Positions 7,372 through 16,711 of a DNA stretch of 64,000 nt are shown in pieces. The translations under genes and the position numbers were made by a program. The number at the start of each line of letters is the position of its first letter. Positions within the stretch are counted from its first letter, which is position 1. The notes beneath the pieces were generated by a model that saw only the letters and a list, made by a program, of their open reading frames with translations, had not been told where the DNA came from and ran no database searches. Origin of the DNA: an uncultured Collinsella sp. (GTDB lineage: Bacteria; Actinomycetota; Coriobacteriia; Coriobacteriales; Coriobacteriaceae); NCBI GenBank assembly GCA_959019945.1, contig CAUEQD010000005.1, positions 62,001 to 126,000 of the forward strand, read 5' to 3'.

Positions 7372-8282
7372 TAAAAACGGTTGCCGCGGAAGCCGCCACC
7401 GTTGCGGCCACCGCGATCGCCGCCACGGCCACCGCGGTCGTTACCACGGTTGCCGCCAAAGCCGCCACGGTTGCCGCCGCGGTCGCCATAGCCACCACGG
7501 TTGCCGCCAAAGCCGCCGCGACCGCCACGGTCGCCGCCGCGGTCACCAAAGCCGCCACGGCCACCGCGATCGCCACCGCGACCGCCACGGTCGCCACCAC
7601 GGCCACCGCGATCGCCAAAGCCGCCGCGACCGCCACGGTCGCCGCCACGGCCACCGCGATCGTCACGGCCGCCGCGAGGACCGCGGTCCTCGTCCAGGCC
7701 CATGGCGACGAGCGGAGCAATGACCTTATCGAGAGCGGCCATCAGCTCGGTGGCCTCCTCGTAAGAAAGCTCGGGCAGGAGCTTCTCCTTCTTGTTGGCA
7801 AGCTCGACCAGGCCCTCAGCGGCATCCTCGGCAGCGAAGACGACGATCTTGCGCATATCGCCCTCGGCGTCGTCGATGCGGCCGACCAGATCGGCAGCCT
7901 CGGCCTCGGCCATCAGGCCATCGAGCTCACGAAGGCGCATGCCCAGCAGGTCGGACATTTCCTTCTGCTCCATCCTGGGCTTGAGGTCAAGAAGCTTGAT
8001 GGCGCGCTCGATGTTCGCCATGCGCTCGGCCTTGGCCTCCTCCTCCTTGGAAATAGCAAAGCGACGGCTACGCAGCAGGCGGGCGGCCTTCTGCATCTTG
8101 TCCATCAGCTCTTCGTCATCGTAATCAACGGCGGCCTCGACAACCTCGGCCTCCTCCTCGTCGGAAACCTCGTCAGCAGCCTCAACCTCGGCAGCTTCGG
8201 TCTCCACGGTCTCGACTGCCTCAACCTCGGCAGCCATGGTCTCGTTCTCGGTCTCGTTCATGATCTCTTCGTTCTCGGACAT
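7371..8282 (-). CDS. RGG-box protein with an acidic N-terminus and a possible MarR-like winged helix
   Basis: The 303-residue protein has three parts. Residues 1-65 are very acidic (Glu/Asp/Ala/Val). Residues 70-200 look like a helical, winged-helix segment with MarR-like spacing: L-L-R-S-R-R, then Q-K-E-M-S-D-L-L-G-M-R-L-R-E-L, then a closing L-S-Y-E-E-A-T-E-L-M-A-A-L-D-K-V-I-A-P-L. Residues about 203-303 are Arg/Gly/Asp repeats of the type G-G-R-G-G-D-R-G-G-F. RGG tails bind RNA and DNA and promote condensates in eukaryotes and in some bacterial RNA helicases and cold-shock proteins. No enzyme motif is seen. The MarR assignment is my inference and may be wrong. The leader (8283-8434) has two short GC hairpins. 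Confidence 0.7.
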   Translation of the reverse strand: MSENEEIMNETENETMAAEVEAVETVETEAAEVEAADEVSDEEEAEVVEAAVDYDDEELMDKMQKAARLLRSRRFAISKEEEAKAERMANIERAIKLLDLKPRMEQKEMSDLLGMRLRELDGLMAEAEAADLVGRIDDAEGDMRKIVVFAAEDAAEGLVELANKKEKLLPELSYEEATELMAALDKVIAPLVAMGLDEDRGPRGGRDDRGGRGGDRGGRGGFGDRGGRGGDRGGRGGDRGGRGGFGDRGGDRGGRGGFGGNRGGYGDRGGNRGGFGGNRGNDRGGRGGDRGGRNGGGFRGNRF

Positions 8283-8434
8283 GAGACTCCTTCTTGGCCC
8301 TCTCGGGCATCATCGCCCCATTCGCGGGGCCCGTCGCGCACTCTTTGCGCTTTAAACATTCATGCCTCTCGGCAAAACGTCCATTAGTTTATGGTGTCGT
8401 CATCTAATCTAGCTGCAGAATCTATGTGCACACA

Positions 8435-9850
8435 TTAATGCGACATGTGCGACTCGCGACGAGCGTACACCAGCGACGCCACGAACCCGACCACGGCAAT
8501 CACGGCCGCCACGCGCACGGCAGTTGCAAATCCAATCGCCTGGGCAACGTCGGTCGCAGCGCCAGCCGCGCCGGCAGTCGCTGCAGAACTCGAGAGCAGG
8601 CCGATAAACAGGGACGGGCCAAACGATGCGGCAATCATGTTCCACGTGTTAAGCAATGCCGTTCCGTGAGGATGTTCAGCGGCAGGCAGCGTCTCCAATC
8701 CGGCCGTTTGCGAGGGGCTCAGCACCAAACCGACTCCGGCATACACCACAACGGTCAGCGCCACAACGACGCCGATGTTCATACTCGCCGCCGTCATCGA
8801 GATGGCAGTCTGCCCCACGGCAATCAGGGCAAAGCCGACCGGCAGCAGCGGCCATGCGCCACGGGCGTCCATCACGCGTCCGCCCACAATCGAGGTCACG
8901 GCGTTACAGGCAATCGCCGGCAAAATGAGCAAGCCCGCAACAAGTGCGGTCATGCCGTATGCGCCCTCAAAATAGAGCGGCAACAAAACGCTCATCGAGA
9001 ACGTCGTCATCATCGACACCACCACAAGCAGGCACGCAGGCCAAAAACGAACGCTCGCCATGGGACGCACGTTAAGCACCGGATGCTCGAGTTTGAGCTG
9101 GCGGGCCGCAAACAGGCCGAGCAGCACAATGGCGGCGATAAGCGTCACGATGCCGGCAATCAGATTGGTCGAGAACTCGCCTACGGAATACACAAATGCC
9201 GTAATGCCGGCGGCGAGCAAAACAACCGACAGAATATCAAGCGTGGTGTTCGAGCGCTCTCCGACATTCTGAACAAGCTTTACGCCCGCCGCAGCGACCA
9301 CAATGCCGGCCACCAGCGGCACTACGAACACCGCCCTCCAGCCAAACAACGTGCACATAAGACCGCTGATCACAGGTCCAAACGCCGGCCCTAGCGTAAT
9401 GCAGGCACCACCCAGGCTCAGATACAGACCGAGCTTCTCGCGCGGGGCGCAAGACAGCACCACGTTCATCATGAGCGGAAACAAGATGCCCGATCCCGCA
9501 GCCTGTAAAATACGACTTGGCAGCAAAACGCTAAACGACGGAGCGATCAGACACAGGACTTCGCCGGCGACCATACATCCGCATGCGAAAAACAACAGCT
9601 TGCGCGTCGAGAAACGGCCGGACAGGAAGGCCATGATGGCCGTAAAGATCGACGTCACAATCATGTAGCCCGAGACGAGCCACTGCGCCGTGGTGGCACT
9701 CACCGAAAAGGCCGCCATAATGTCGTGCAACGCCACGTTAATGATGTTCTCGTTAAACGCGGCAACAAAGGCCGCAATATACATAACGACGAGAATCGCC
9801 GCAGTAGCCGATGGCGTTACTTGAACTTGTTGCTGAGATTTGCTCCCCAT
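8435..9850 (-). CDS. MFS drug exporter, DHA2 (EmrB/QacA-like), 14 TM type
   Basis: The 471-residue inner-membrane protein probably exports drugs or metabolites by proton antiport. About 14 hydrophobic helices are visible, with the N-terminal L-H-D-I-M-A-A-F motif and the loop Y-M-I-V-T-S-I-F-T-A-I-M-A-F-L-S-G-R-F-S-T-R-K of the DHA2 group. ATG 9850 has AGGAAGG upstream; the open frame extends to 10261 without similarity. It is divergent from the deformylase-like gene at 10056, and the 205-bp gap holds both promoters. The substrate is unknown. Confidence 0.88.
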   Translation of the reverse strand: MGSKSQQQVQVTPSATAAILVVMYIAAFVAAFNENIINVALHDIMAAFSVSATTAQWLVSGYMIVTSIFTAIMAFLSGRFSTRKLLFFACGCMVAGEVLCLIAPSFSVLLPSRILQAAGSGILFPLMMNVVLSCAPREKLGLYLSLGGACITLGPAFGPVISGLMCTLFGWRAVFVVPLVAGIVVAAAGVKLVQNVGERSNTTLDILSVVLLAAGITAFVYSVGEFSTNLIAGIVTLIAAIVLLGLFAARQLKLEHPVLNVRPMASVRFWPACLLVVVSMMTTFSMSVLLPLYFEGAYGMTALVAGLLILPAIACNAVTSIVGGRVMDARGAWPLLPVGFALIAVGQTAISMTAASMNIGVVVALTVVVYAGVGLVLSPSQTAGLETLPAAEHPHGTALLNTWNMIAASFGPSLFIGLLSSSAATAGAAGAATDVAQAIGFATAVRVAAVIAVVGFVASLVYARRESHMSH

Positions 9851-10055
9851 GCATTTCCTTCCTCTTGGAACGACAGTCGCATCGCCCCAGAGGAACGGTC
9901 CAGGGCGAAAAATGAGCCCTAGACTTACGCCAGACGCCGTACACGACGAATCTGGCAACATGGTCCAATATCGAAAGATTGTAACGCGGACGCACAGCTT
10001 TCCTTCCGCGCTATTATTAAAAGTCCACGAAAGCATAAGACATGAGGAGCCCGCC

Positions 10056-10466
10056 ATGATTAAGCCCATCATGAAATCCGAGTTCTTTTTGCGTCTGCCT
10101 TCCGAAGACGCGGGACCCGACGATGTCGCAACCGGGCAGGATCTCCTGGATACACTCCACGAGCATGAGCGCGAGTGCGTGGGCCTCGCCGCCAACATGA
10201 TCGGCGTGCGCAAACGCATCATCTGCGTAAAGGACGGCAACAGGACACTCCTGATGTACAACCCTCAAATTCTTGAGCAGGTCAATGCCTATCAGACGAG
10301 CGAAGGATGCCTCTCGCTGATCGGCGAGCGTCCCTGTACCCGCTATCGCCGCATTAAGGTTGAGTATTTGGACGAGAACTTCGTTCACCGCATCAAAAAC
10401 TTCTCGGGCTACACCGCCGAGATCATCCAGCACGAAATCGACCACTGCAATGGCGTCGTGGTTTAG
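10056..10466 (+). CDS. Peptide deformylase-like protein with altered motif 1
   Basis: This 136-residue protein belongs to the short deformylase-like branch of Firmicutes and actinobacteria. The metal ligands are present (Cys in E-G-C-L-S, two His in Q-H-E-I-D-H with the catalytic Glu). Motif 1 reads G-L-A-A-N-M-I-G, so the usual Gln that stabilises the oxyanion is Met. It may be a deformylase of restricted function or act on another N-terminal substrate. GAGGAG precedes ATG 10056. A LysR gene follows after 36 bp on the same strand and a drug exporter is divergent. Confidence 0.8.
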   Translation: MIKPIMKSEFFLRLPSEDAGPDDVATGQDLLDTLHEHERECVGLAANMIGVRKRIICVKDGNRTLLMYNPQILEQVNAYQTSEGCLSLIGERPCTRYRRIKVEYLDENFVHRIKNFSGYTAEIIQHEIDHCNGVVV

Positions 10467-10502
10467 GCCACCTGCCAAAATGAGGGTACCGGAGGCCTCC
10501 CT

Positions 10503-11426
10503 ATGGACATCAGCCGCTTTGGCGAATTCGCCATCTTAGCGCAGTCACGCACGTTTCTTGATGCGGCGGAACTGCTTTTCATGTCGCAATCAACCCTCTC
10601 CAAGCACATCATGGCAATGGAGCACGAACTCGGCTGCAAGCTCATCGATCGAAGCAAGCGCCACGTAACACTCACCGCGCAAGGTGAAGCGCTTCTCCCC
10701 TATGCTCAAAAAATTGCGACGCTTCAGCATCGCTATCTTGCCGCCATTCAAATAGGTGCAGGTGAGCCGCTCGAGCACCTCACCGTAGGTTCTATCCCCA
10801 TTATGGCCCCTTATGGGATCACGGACGCCGTCATCGATTTTCAGCAGGCGAACCCCTCATATTCTGTCGAGCTCATCGAAGGCGAGGGCGACACACTCAA
10901 GCACATGCTCCTGCACGAGGACATTGACCTGGCCTTCATCCGTGACAGTGGCGCCATCGAGCCGGAGTTCAAAAAGATTCCCTTTACGACTGACCGGCTC
11001 GTGGCCGTCCTTCCGCTCGACCATCCGCTCGCCGAACGTGACACCGTCGAGATAGACGACCTTATCGACGAGAATTTCCTCATGCTTCCCCAAGGCTCGT
11101 TCGTAAGCGAGCTCGTCCTTTCCCTTTGTCGCGAAGCTGGATTTGGCCCACGCGTTACGTTCACCGGCAAACGAGCCGAGAACATCATCTCTCTTGTCGC
11201 ACGCGGCGCCGGCGTCTCATTCCTCATGCGCAAGCCGGCGGAATCGCTTGCCAGCGGAAAGGTAGCCCTGGTGCCGCTTGAGCCCGCGACGACCTCCGAG
11301 GTCAGGCTCTACCTCAAGCGGAACGCCGCGCACTCGCAGGCGGTCGTCTCGTTCATCGGCTTCCTCCCCTACCGTCAGCTCCTGCAGGGCGACCGTGCGT
11401 CTTCCACCGCGGCACGACCGTCATAA
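10503..11426 (+). CDS. LysR-family transcriptional regulator
   Basis: The 307-residue protein has an N-terminal LysR winged helix (residues 1-60; F-L-D-A-A-E-L-L-F-M-S-Q-S-T-L-S-K-H-I) and a C-terminal periplasmic-binding-protein-like effector domain. GGAGG precedes ATG 10503. Its target may be the adjacent deformylase-like gene or the divergent MFS exporter; the effector is unknown. It converges on the PTS operon across a strong terminator, so control of that operon is less likely. Confidence 0.85.
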   Translation: MDISRFGEFAILAQSRTFLDAAELLFMSQSTLSKHIMAMEHELGCKLIDRSKRHVTLTAQGEALLPYAQKIATLQHRYLAAIQIGAGEPLEHLTVGSIPIMAPYGITDAVIDFQQANPSYSVELIEGEGDTLKHMLLHEDIDLAFIRDSGAIEPEFKKIPFTTDRLVAVLPLDHPLAERDTVEIDDLIDENFLMLPQGSFVSELVLSLCREAGFGPRVTFTGKRAENIISLVARGAGVSFLMRKPAESLASGKVALVPLEPATTSEVRLYLKRNAAHSQAVVSFIGFLPYRQLLQGDRASSTAARPS

Positions 11427-11488
11427 TCCCCGCTGCTCCACAACCGCAGACTTGTGTCCGCAAACACGCTGACAACGGCACAAAACAC

Positions 11489-11529
11489 AAATATGCCTCG
11501 GGCGGCACGTCGCCGTCCGAGGCATATTT
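11489..11529. terminator. Bidirectional terminator between LysR gene and PTS operon
   Basis: An 18-bp stem (11489-11506 with 11512-11529, one mismatch; arm core ATATGCCTCGG) has a 5-nt loop and A/T-rich flanks on both sides. It separates two convergent transcription units. Confidence 0.85.
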
Positions 11530-11549
11530 AGTTAAAGTGCGCAGACAGA

Positions 11550-12992
11550 CTAGTCCACCGAGATGTTGAGCGCCTTACCGCCCTCGTCCTTCCTGGTACC
11601 GATCGCCATAGCGGCGACAAGAGCCAAAACGAAAGCGACCACACCGGAGATGACAAGGCCGATAAAGCCCGTGTCGATGCCGGCAGGGTTAATAAAGCTC
11701 GGGAAACCGAGCGGGCCGGAGGCACCGAAGGCATAGAGTTTGGCACCCATGAGGCCGGCAATGGCGCCGCCTACACCAGCGGAAATAAAGGTTGACCACA
11801 TAAGACGCTTACGCGGCAGCAAGATGGCGTAAAGCGCAGGCTCGTTGACACCGAAAATCGAAGAGACAAGGGCGGGAATGTTGACGGCAGCATTTTCCTC
11901 GGAGTCCTTGGTTCGGATGACCATGCCAAGCACAGCACCGGCGATGGCACAACCGCCTGCATACACGAGCGGGTTAATGAGGTCATAGCCGTAGGTTGCG
12001 ACATCGAGAAACCACAGCGGGATGATACCCCAGTGCAGGCCGAACATGACGAGCAGGCTCCAGAACGTGCCGATGACAAAGCCGGCGATGGCGGGCTGGA
12101 AGTTGATGAGCATCAAGATGATCTGGGCAACGATGTTGGAGAGGACCGTCATGACCGGACCGACCACAAGCAGGCCAAGGATGCCGCAAATGAGGAGCGT
12201 CAGGATGTTGGAGAAGAACGAGCTCACAAGCGCGGGCAGCGCGTTAGAAAGGGCCTTGTGCACCTTGGAGGCAATCCAGACGATAAAGATCGCAGGCAGA
12301 ATCGTCGATGAGTAATTCTGCATGATCAGCGGGATGCCAAAAATATCACCGTAGACATTGGACTCGAAGACCGTGCCGGCGCCGAGCGTGTAGAGCGGAT
12401 CTCCGCCCATAAGGGCAACGAGCGTCGGGTAGACAAGGATACCACCGAGCGCCATTCCCATAACGGGCTTAAGTCCGAACTTCTTGGCCGACGTCCAGCC
12501 AATGATTAGCGGAAAGTAATAGAAGACCGAATCTCCGATTGCCGAGAGCGTCACATACGTATTGCTGTCCTTGGCAAGCCAACCGGCAACCGTGCAGAGC
12601 GCGAGCATCGACTTGATAAAGCCACCGGCCATAAGCACGCCAAGAACCGGTTGCAGAATCTCGGAGATGATGGCCAGCAGACGCGAGAATGGATCGCCCT
12701 TTTTGACGTCGTCGCCTTCATCGATATCGAGTGCGGGTTTGGAGTCGAACCCGCCAATCTGAACAAGGTCGTTGTAGACGGCCTCGACAGTGGCACCAAT
12801 CACGACCTGATACTGTCCGCCGGCCTGGATGACGTCAACGACGCCCTTCGTCGCCTTAAGCTCATTGGTCTGGGCGAGCGATTCATCCTTAAGGTGGAAG
12901 CGGAGACGCGTAATGCAGTGGCTCACGTCTAACACATTGTCTCGACCACCGACCTTTGTGATGATTTCATCGCAAAGCTTCTGGTATTTCAT
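11550..12992 (-). CDS. PTS beta-glucoside/sucrose/trehalose-family permease EIIBC
   Basis: The 480-residue membrane protein imports and phosphorylates a sugar. Residues 1-85 are the EIIB domain, with the phosphorylated cysteine in D-V-S-H-C-I-T-R-L-R-F; the rest is the EIIC channel with about ten helices. No EIIA domain follows, so phosphate must come from an EIIA encoded elsewhere, often Crr. AAGGAG precedes ATG 12992. It is the last gene of a four-gene operon with two ceramidase-like proteins and an amidohydrolase, a combination I do not recognise. The sugar is unknown. Confidence 0.9.
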   Translation of the reverse strand: MKYQKLCDEIITKVGGRDNVLDVSHCITRLRFHLKDESLAQTNELKATKGVVDVIQAGGQYQVVIGATVEAVYNDLVQIGGFDSKPALDIDEGDDVKKGDPFSRLLAIISEILQPVLGVLMAGGFIKSMLALCTVAGWLAKDSNTYVTLSAIGDSVFYYFPLIIGWTSAKKFGLKPVMGMALGGILVYPTLVALMGGDPLYTLGAGTVFESNVYGDIFGIPLIMQNYSSTILPAIFIVWIASKVHKALSNALPALVSSFFSNILTLLICGILGLLVVGPVMTVLSNIVAQIILMLINFQPAIAGFVIGTFWSLLVMFGLHWGIIPLWFLDVATYGYDLINPLVYAGGCAIAGAVLGMVIRTKDSEENAAVNIPALVSSIFGVNEPALYAILLPRKRLMWSTFISAGVGGAIAGLMGAKLYAFGASGPLGFPSFINPAGIDTGFIGLVISGVVAFVLALVAAMAIGTRKDEGGKALNISVD

Positions 12993-13185
12993 GGAATTCT
13001 CCTTTTTCTGAGCGGGGTATAGCATCGATTTCATGCCTCCGTAGTCGACGTGGGAGGGCAAGGAACCCGCTTCCCCCTTTGAAATCCGCGGACGCACGTA
13101 CGCCCGGGATGGGAAACGGCAGAGAAGATGGAAGATGCCGATCACATGGCAGCGAGCCTCATTGGCCCATGTCACGCAATCAGGT

Positions 13186-14304
13186 CTACAGACGCGAATC
13201 TGCTGCGCCGAGAAGTCTCGTCGTCTGGCAGAACTTGTCACACAGACGTTCCGGTTCGCCCTGGGGAATCTGAGTACGCTCGGTCTCAAAGGAGAGGCCG
13301 TACTCGCGTGCCGGAAGGAAATACTCAAAATAGCCGTTGGTGTAACCGCAAACTATTCCCTCGACCGGGCATTCGCGCTTCATGCGAATACCCAAGTCGC
13401 TGCCGAGCTCACTCGGGAACACAAAGAGATGCAGGCCGCCCAAACTGATGACGACACACTTAAGCGTGAGCGAAAAGTCGTCATGGGCAACGGTGTGATA
13501 GAACGTCTGAGGCTCGATGCGGTCGAGAACGACCTCGCGATCGAGCTTGATCTGGGAAATCGCCTCGGCAAGACCGGTCGAAACGCGCTCGACCTCGGGA
13601 ATGCCGCGTCCCTGGCGAAAATTGCGGTCGCTACAGTCGCCAGCAGCACCGACGACCATGGCCGGATAGTAACCAAGACTCTGAGCGAGCTTTTTGCCGG
13701 TAAGACCGGCGAGTTCGCTCGTGAGCTCCGTGCAGTCGGGTCCGACGCAAGCGGAATGCACCGCCCAGTTCACAAAGCCCGCAAATGGCTTGCCTTCGGT
13801 ATCGAAGAACGATACGACAATGACCTCATTGTCGGCGAGTTCACCTGGGATGATGCGGTTGTCGTAGAAACCGGTGATGACCTGCTTGCCCAAGCGACAA
13901 ATCGCGGGCTGTGCGTTGGCGCGGCACTCCTCAAAGCATTGGCAAATGGTATCGAGGAACCAGCGGTAGTAGTTCTCGTCGAATTTTCCCGTCCACCAGC
14001 TGCGGTGGTAAGCGACGATTGAAGTATGGTCGTGCGTCGCGGAGAGCAGAACGCAGTCACGGTCGATTCCGTAGCGCTCGGCGAGCATCGTCTTAACCTC
14101 CTCGGCCATGCCCTCCTCAAACTCGAGAACATCGGCGTTGAAGAGAAAAACTTCGCGGTCGTCCTGTTGGAAAAGAATCGCGTTGGCGAAGACGTCGTCA
14201 TGGACGCCTGTCGCAGGCTCCAGACGGTTGGAGAGGTTACGATATCCGATTAGATAGATGTCGCCTTGCGGGGTAATCTTGCGGCGTGCATGTCCGATAT
14301 TCAT
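13186..14304 (-). CDS. Neutral-ceramidase-like hydrolase, paralogue 1
   Basis: The 372-residue protein resembles the N-terminal domain of neutral/alkaline non-lysosomal ceramidase, a zinc amidase fold. Matching segments are S-A-T-H-D-H-T-S (metal-binding His pair), V-N-W-A-V-H-S-A-C-V-G-P-D and V-V-G-A-A-G-D-C-S-D-R-N. It has no signal peptide, unlike classical ceramidases, so a cytoplasmic substrate is expected. I chose ATG 14304, which has AGAGGAG at 7 bp; an ATG at 14325 would overlap the stop of the upstream gene. It follows its paralogue by 17 bp and precedes the PTS gene by about 190 bp. A role in cleaving an amide of an imported phosphosugar is inference. Confidence 0.7.
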   Translation of the reverse strand: MNIGHARRKITPQGDIYLIGYRNLSNRLEPATGVHDDVFANAILFQQDDREVFLFNADVLEFEEGMAEEVKTMLAERYGIDRDCVLLSATHDHTSIVAYHRSWWTGKFDENYYRWFLDTICQCFEECRANAQPAICRLGKQVITGFYDNRIIPGELADNEVIVVSFFDTEGKPFAGFVNWAVHSACVGPDCTELTSELAGLTGKKLAQSLGYYPAMVVGAAGDCSDRNFRQGRGIPEVERVSTGLAEAISQIKLDREVVLDRIEPQTFYHTVAHDDFSLTLKCVVISLGGLHLFVFPSELGSDLGIRMKRECPVEGIVCGYTNGYFEYFLPAREYGLSFETERTQIPQGEPERLCDKFCQTTRLLGAADSRL

Positions 14305-14321
14305 GCAAGTTCTCCTCTTTG

Positions 14322-15569
14322 TCATGCCGCGTTTAAAGCGGCAAGGATGGTTTGAAGGAGGCGCTCATGGGAACCGGCGGCGAAGCCGGAGTTCATGGCC
14401 TCATAGGTGATTTTCTCGTACGCATCGGGGGCCGGCAGATACTTTTGCCCTCCGTTGACAAGCGTGGCAAAGAGCACGGGGCAGAATCGGGCGGCGCGCA
14501 CGGCGGCGCCAAACGAGCTCGAAACCTCGGGCTGGATACCAACGAACTCGACATTTCCCAGCCGAAGTAAATAGACCCTCGTACGCTGTTCGCCTGCCGC
14601 ATGAAACTCATAAGTTCGATGCGGGGCCAATGAGCAGAAGTCGGCGCGCGTCTGGGCGGGCAAAAGGACGTCGACCGTGCGAGCATCGACGCCGATGGCA
14701 TCGTCCTCACGCGCCGCACGGACGGCCTCAATCAACGCATCGCTCATAGCGCGACCCTGTCGATGCAGCATGCGATATCCACTCTCGTGAGCATCTAACG
14801 TTTGCTTCGCCCCGGTCGAATCGAACGCAACGGTTACGGCGCGCTCCGCCGGACTCTGATCCCCCGCGGCACCGGGTAGCAGCAACACGACTCCGCCCAA
14901 TTCGCGCTCGAGAGCCATGGCGGCAAAGCCAAAGAGGTCCCCGCTCACCAAGCGCTTCCCCTGAGAATCGTGCGATCCGTCGAGCACGGAAGACTGGGCA
15001 TCAGCCGTCGCAAGCATGGCAACGAGCCCGCCCTCGGCATCCCTCGCGACAAGTACGGGCATCGCGTGGTCGGCAAACCCCTTGGGGTCTACTCCCAGCC
15101 ACCAGCCGGCCGGTGTCTCAATGTCGCGGTTAACGTTCACAGGACAGTAGCCCTCCGCCGAGGCGAGCGTGACAGAGCGAATGCCCGCAACCGCCTGCCC
15201 AACGGCCGCGCGTGTCGCGGCGATGAGCGCGGCACGATAGCGCTCATTTCGATCGCGGGCATCGGTGTCGGCCAGATGCCCAGGGGTGCGCACGTGAGGC
15301 GCAGAAAACGTGTGGGTCGGGACCACCCAAGAAAAGGCGCCGTCGCAATTGGAGACATCCTTGACAACCTCACGCAGATCGACGAGTAGGGCCGGAGCGA
15401 CCGAGGTAACCTCAAGTGAAAGGATGCAAGCGCGCCGCCCCATCCCTTCGACCACGAAGGCACGGGCAAAGATTTCATGACGGAGTGCGTCGAAACCGTC
15501 GAACGGCAATACGTCCTCTAAGTTAATGGCCACCCGGGCGGCTCCGGCCTTCATCTCTCCCTTATCCAT
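14322..15569 (-). CDS. Neutral-ceramidase-like hydrolase, paralogue 2
   Basis: The 415-residue protein is a more diverged member of the same superfamily. V-P-T-H-T-F-S-A-P-H-V-R aligns with the S-A-T-H-D-H-T-S segment of paralogue 1, and L-L-P-G-A-A-G-D-Q-S-P with its G-A-A-G-D-C-S-D. The second His of the first metal motif is moved or replaced (T-H-T-F instead of T-H-D-H), so the metal site may differ. It has no signal peptide. GGAGG precedes ATG 15569. It sits between the amidohydrolase and paralogue 1 in one operon; the pair may form a heteromer or act in sequence. Function is not established. Confidence 0.6.
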   Translation of the reverse strand: MDKGEMKAGAARVAINLEDVLPFDGFDALRHEIFARAFVVEGMGRRACILSLEVTSVAPALLVDLREVVKDVSNCDGAFSWVVPTHTFSAPHVRTPGHLADTDARDRNERYRAALIAATRAAVGQAVAGIRSVTLASAEGYCPVNVNRDIETPAGWWLGVDPKGFADHAMPVLVARDAEGGLVAMLATADAQSSVLDGSHDSQGKRLVSGDLFGFAAMALERELGGVVLLLPGAAGDQSPAERAVTVAFDSTGAKQTLDAHESGYRMLHRQGRAMSDALIEAVRAAREDDAIGVDARTVDVLLPAQTRADFCSLAPHRTYEFHAAGEQRTRVYLLRLGNVEFVGIQPEVSSSFGAAVRAARFCPVLFATLVNGGQKYLPAPDAYEKITYEAMNSGFAAGSHERLLQTILAALNAA

Positions 15570-15595
15570 GGCGAACGCCCTCCTTTATCTGTCGC

Positions 15596-16630
15596 TCACT
15601 CGATGCCGTACAAGCGCTGTGCCGTGCCGCCAAGCATAAGGTCCTTGTCCGTATCACTTAAATCTGTGGCGCGGACGCAGGCGACACCCTCTGTTAGCCA
15701 CTCGCGTTTAACGGGATAACTCGTACCAAAGACAATATGGTCTGCACCAAGGACTTCAACCGCACAGGCAAGAAGCGTTTCGCCCCAGGGCTGAGCATGG
15801 GACATGTCGAAATAGATGTTGTTCTCGAGGCGCCTGGAAACGGTCTCGGTATCGACCTGAAAACGGCCAGAAGCATCAGGGCGCTTGGGACCATGAGGCA
15901 GCAGCATCTCCTTGAACGCAAAGTATGCGCCGCCGAGCATGGAGTGGACCATCTTGATATTGGGGTAGCGCTCAAAGAAATCGCCAAAGATCTCTCGGCC
16001 GATCGCCGTAGTTTGGTCGACGCAGCGGCCATAAGAGCGGCGAAGGTTGTCGTACGCGAGAAGCGATTCGTTCTCGACCGGCACGGGAACATGGTGCACG
16101 TAAACGGTGACATGGCGTTCGTTCAGGTGCTCGAAAAAGCTCGAGAAGACCTGGTCGTCGAGATAGCGCTTGCCGTAGTGAGCGCAGAGCTGCACACCCG
16201 CAAAACCATCGTCGAGCCTGCGATCGAGCTCCTCCAAATTCGCTTTGGTGCCAAAGGGCGGCACAGCGACAAGCGGAATCAGACGGCCACTTGACGCCTT
16301 CGCGTCAGCAGCCATACCGTCGTTGAAACGCCGGCACATCTCGAGCGACATCCACTCGTGACAACCGGGGAGCTTGAGGATCGCCTTGTCGACCCCCGCC
16401 TCATCCATATCGGCCAAGCGCTTCTCGAGGGTGTAGTCGCCCTCAATGTAGTTAAGACCCGGAGAACCGGCGGGCATCTCGATCACGATCTGTCGTTTGC
16501 CGGCGGAATTCATGGTCAGATAGCCTTCGGTGTCATAGGCGCGGGGCACCTCGGCCAAAAACTGTTCGCAGAGCGTCTCGTCATGAAAGATGTGCTCGTC
16601 GAACCAGTAGGAATTTGCATCGATAATCAT
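15596..16630 (-). CDS. Amidohydrolase-2-family metal-dependent hydrolase
   Basis: The 344-residue protein has the TIM-barrel pattern of amidohydrolase-related enzymes (Amidohydro_2). Seen are I-D-A-N-S at the start, where most members have the metal-binding H-x-H, a V-H-H-V-P segment mid-barrel, K-M-V-H-S-M-L-G-G-A-Y-F and a final F-G-T-S-Y-P. This group includes decarboxylases and lactonases. The N-terminal H-x-H is missing, as in the decarboxylase/lactonase branch that loses one metal. It is the first gene of the operon with the ceramidase-like pair and the PTS permease. The substrate is unknown. Confidence 0.8.
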   Translation of the reverse strand: MIIDANSYWFDEHIFHDETLCEQFLAEVPRAYDTEGYLTMNSAGKRQIVIEMPAGSPGLNYIEGDYTLEKRLADMDEAGVDKAILKLPGCHEWMSLEMCRRFNDGMAADAKASSGRLIPLVAVPPFGTKANLEELDRRLDDGFAGVQLCAHYGKRYLDDQVFSSFFEHLNERHVTVYVHHVPVPVENESLLAYDNLRRSYGRCVDQTTAIGREIFGDFFERYPNIKMVHSMLGGAYFAFKEMLLPHGPKRPDASGRFQVDTETVSRRLENNIYFDMSHAQPWGETLLACAVEVLGADHIVFGTSYPVKREWLTEGVACVRATDLSDTDKDLMLGGTAQRLYGIE

Positions 16631-16711
16631 TGGTTGGAACCGCCTTTCATCTTGTTGAAAACATTCTAGAAAAGCAGGTACCCGGACATCAATTCCAGCT
16701 TAAGCCAACTG

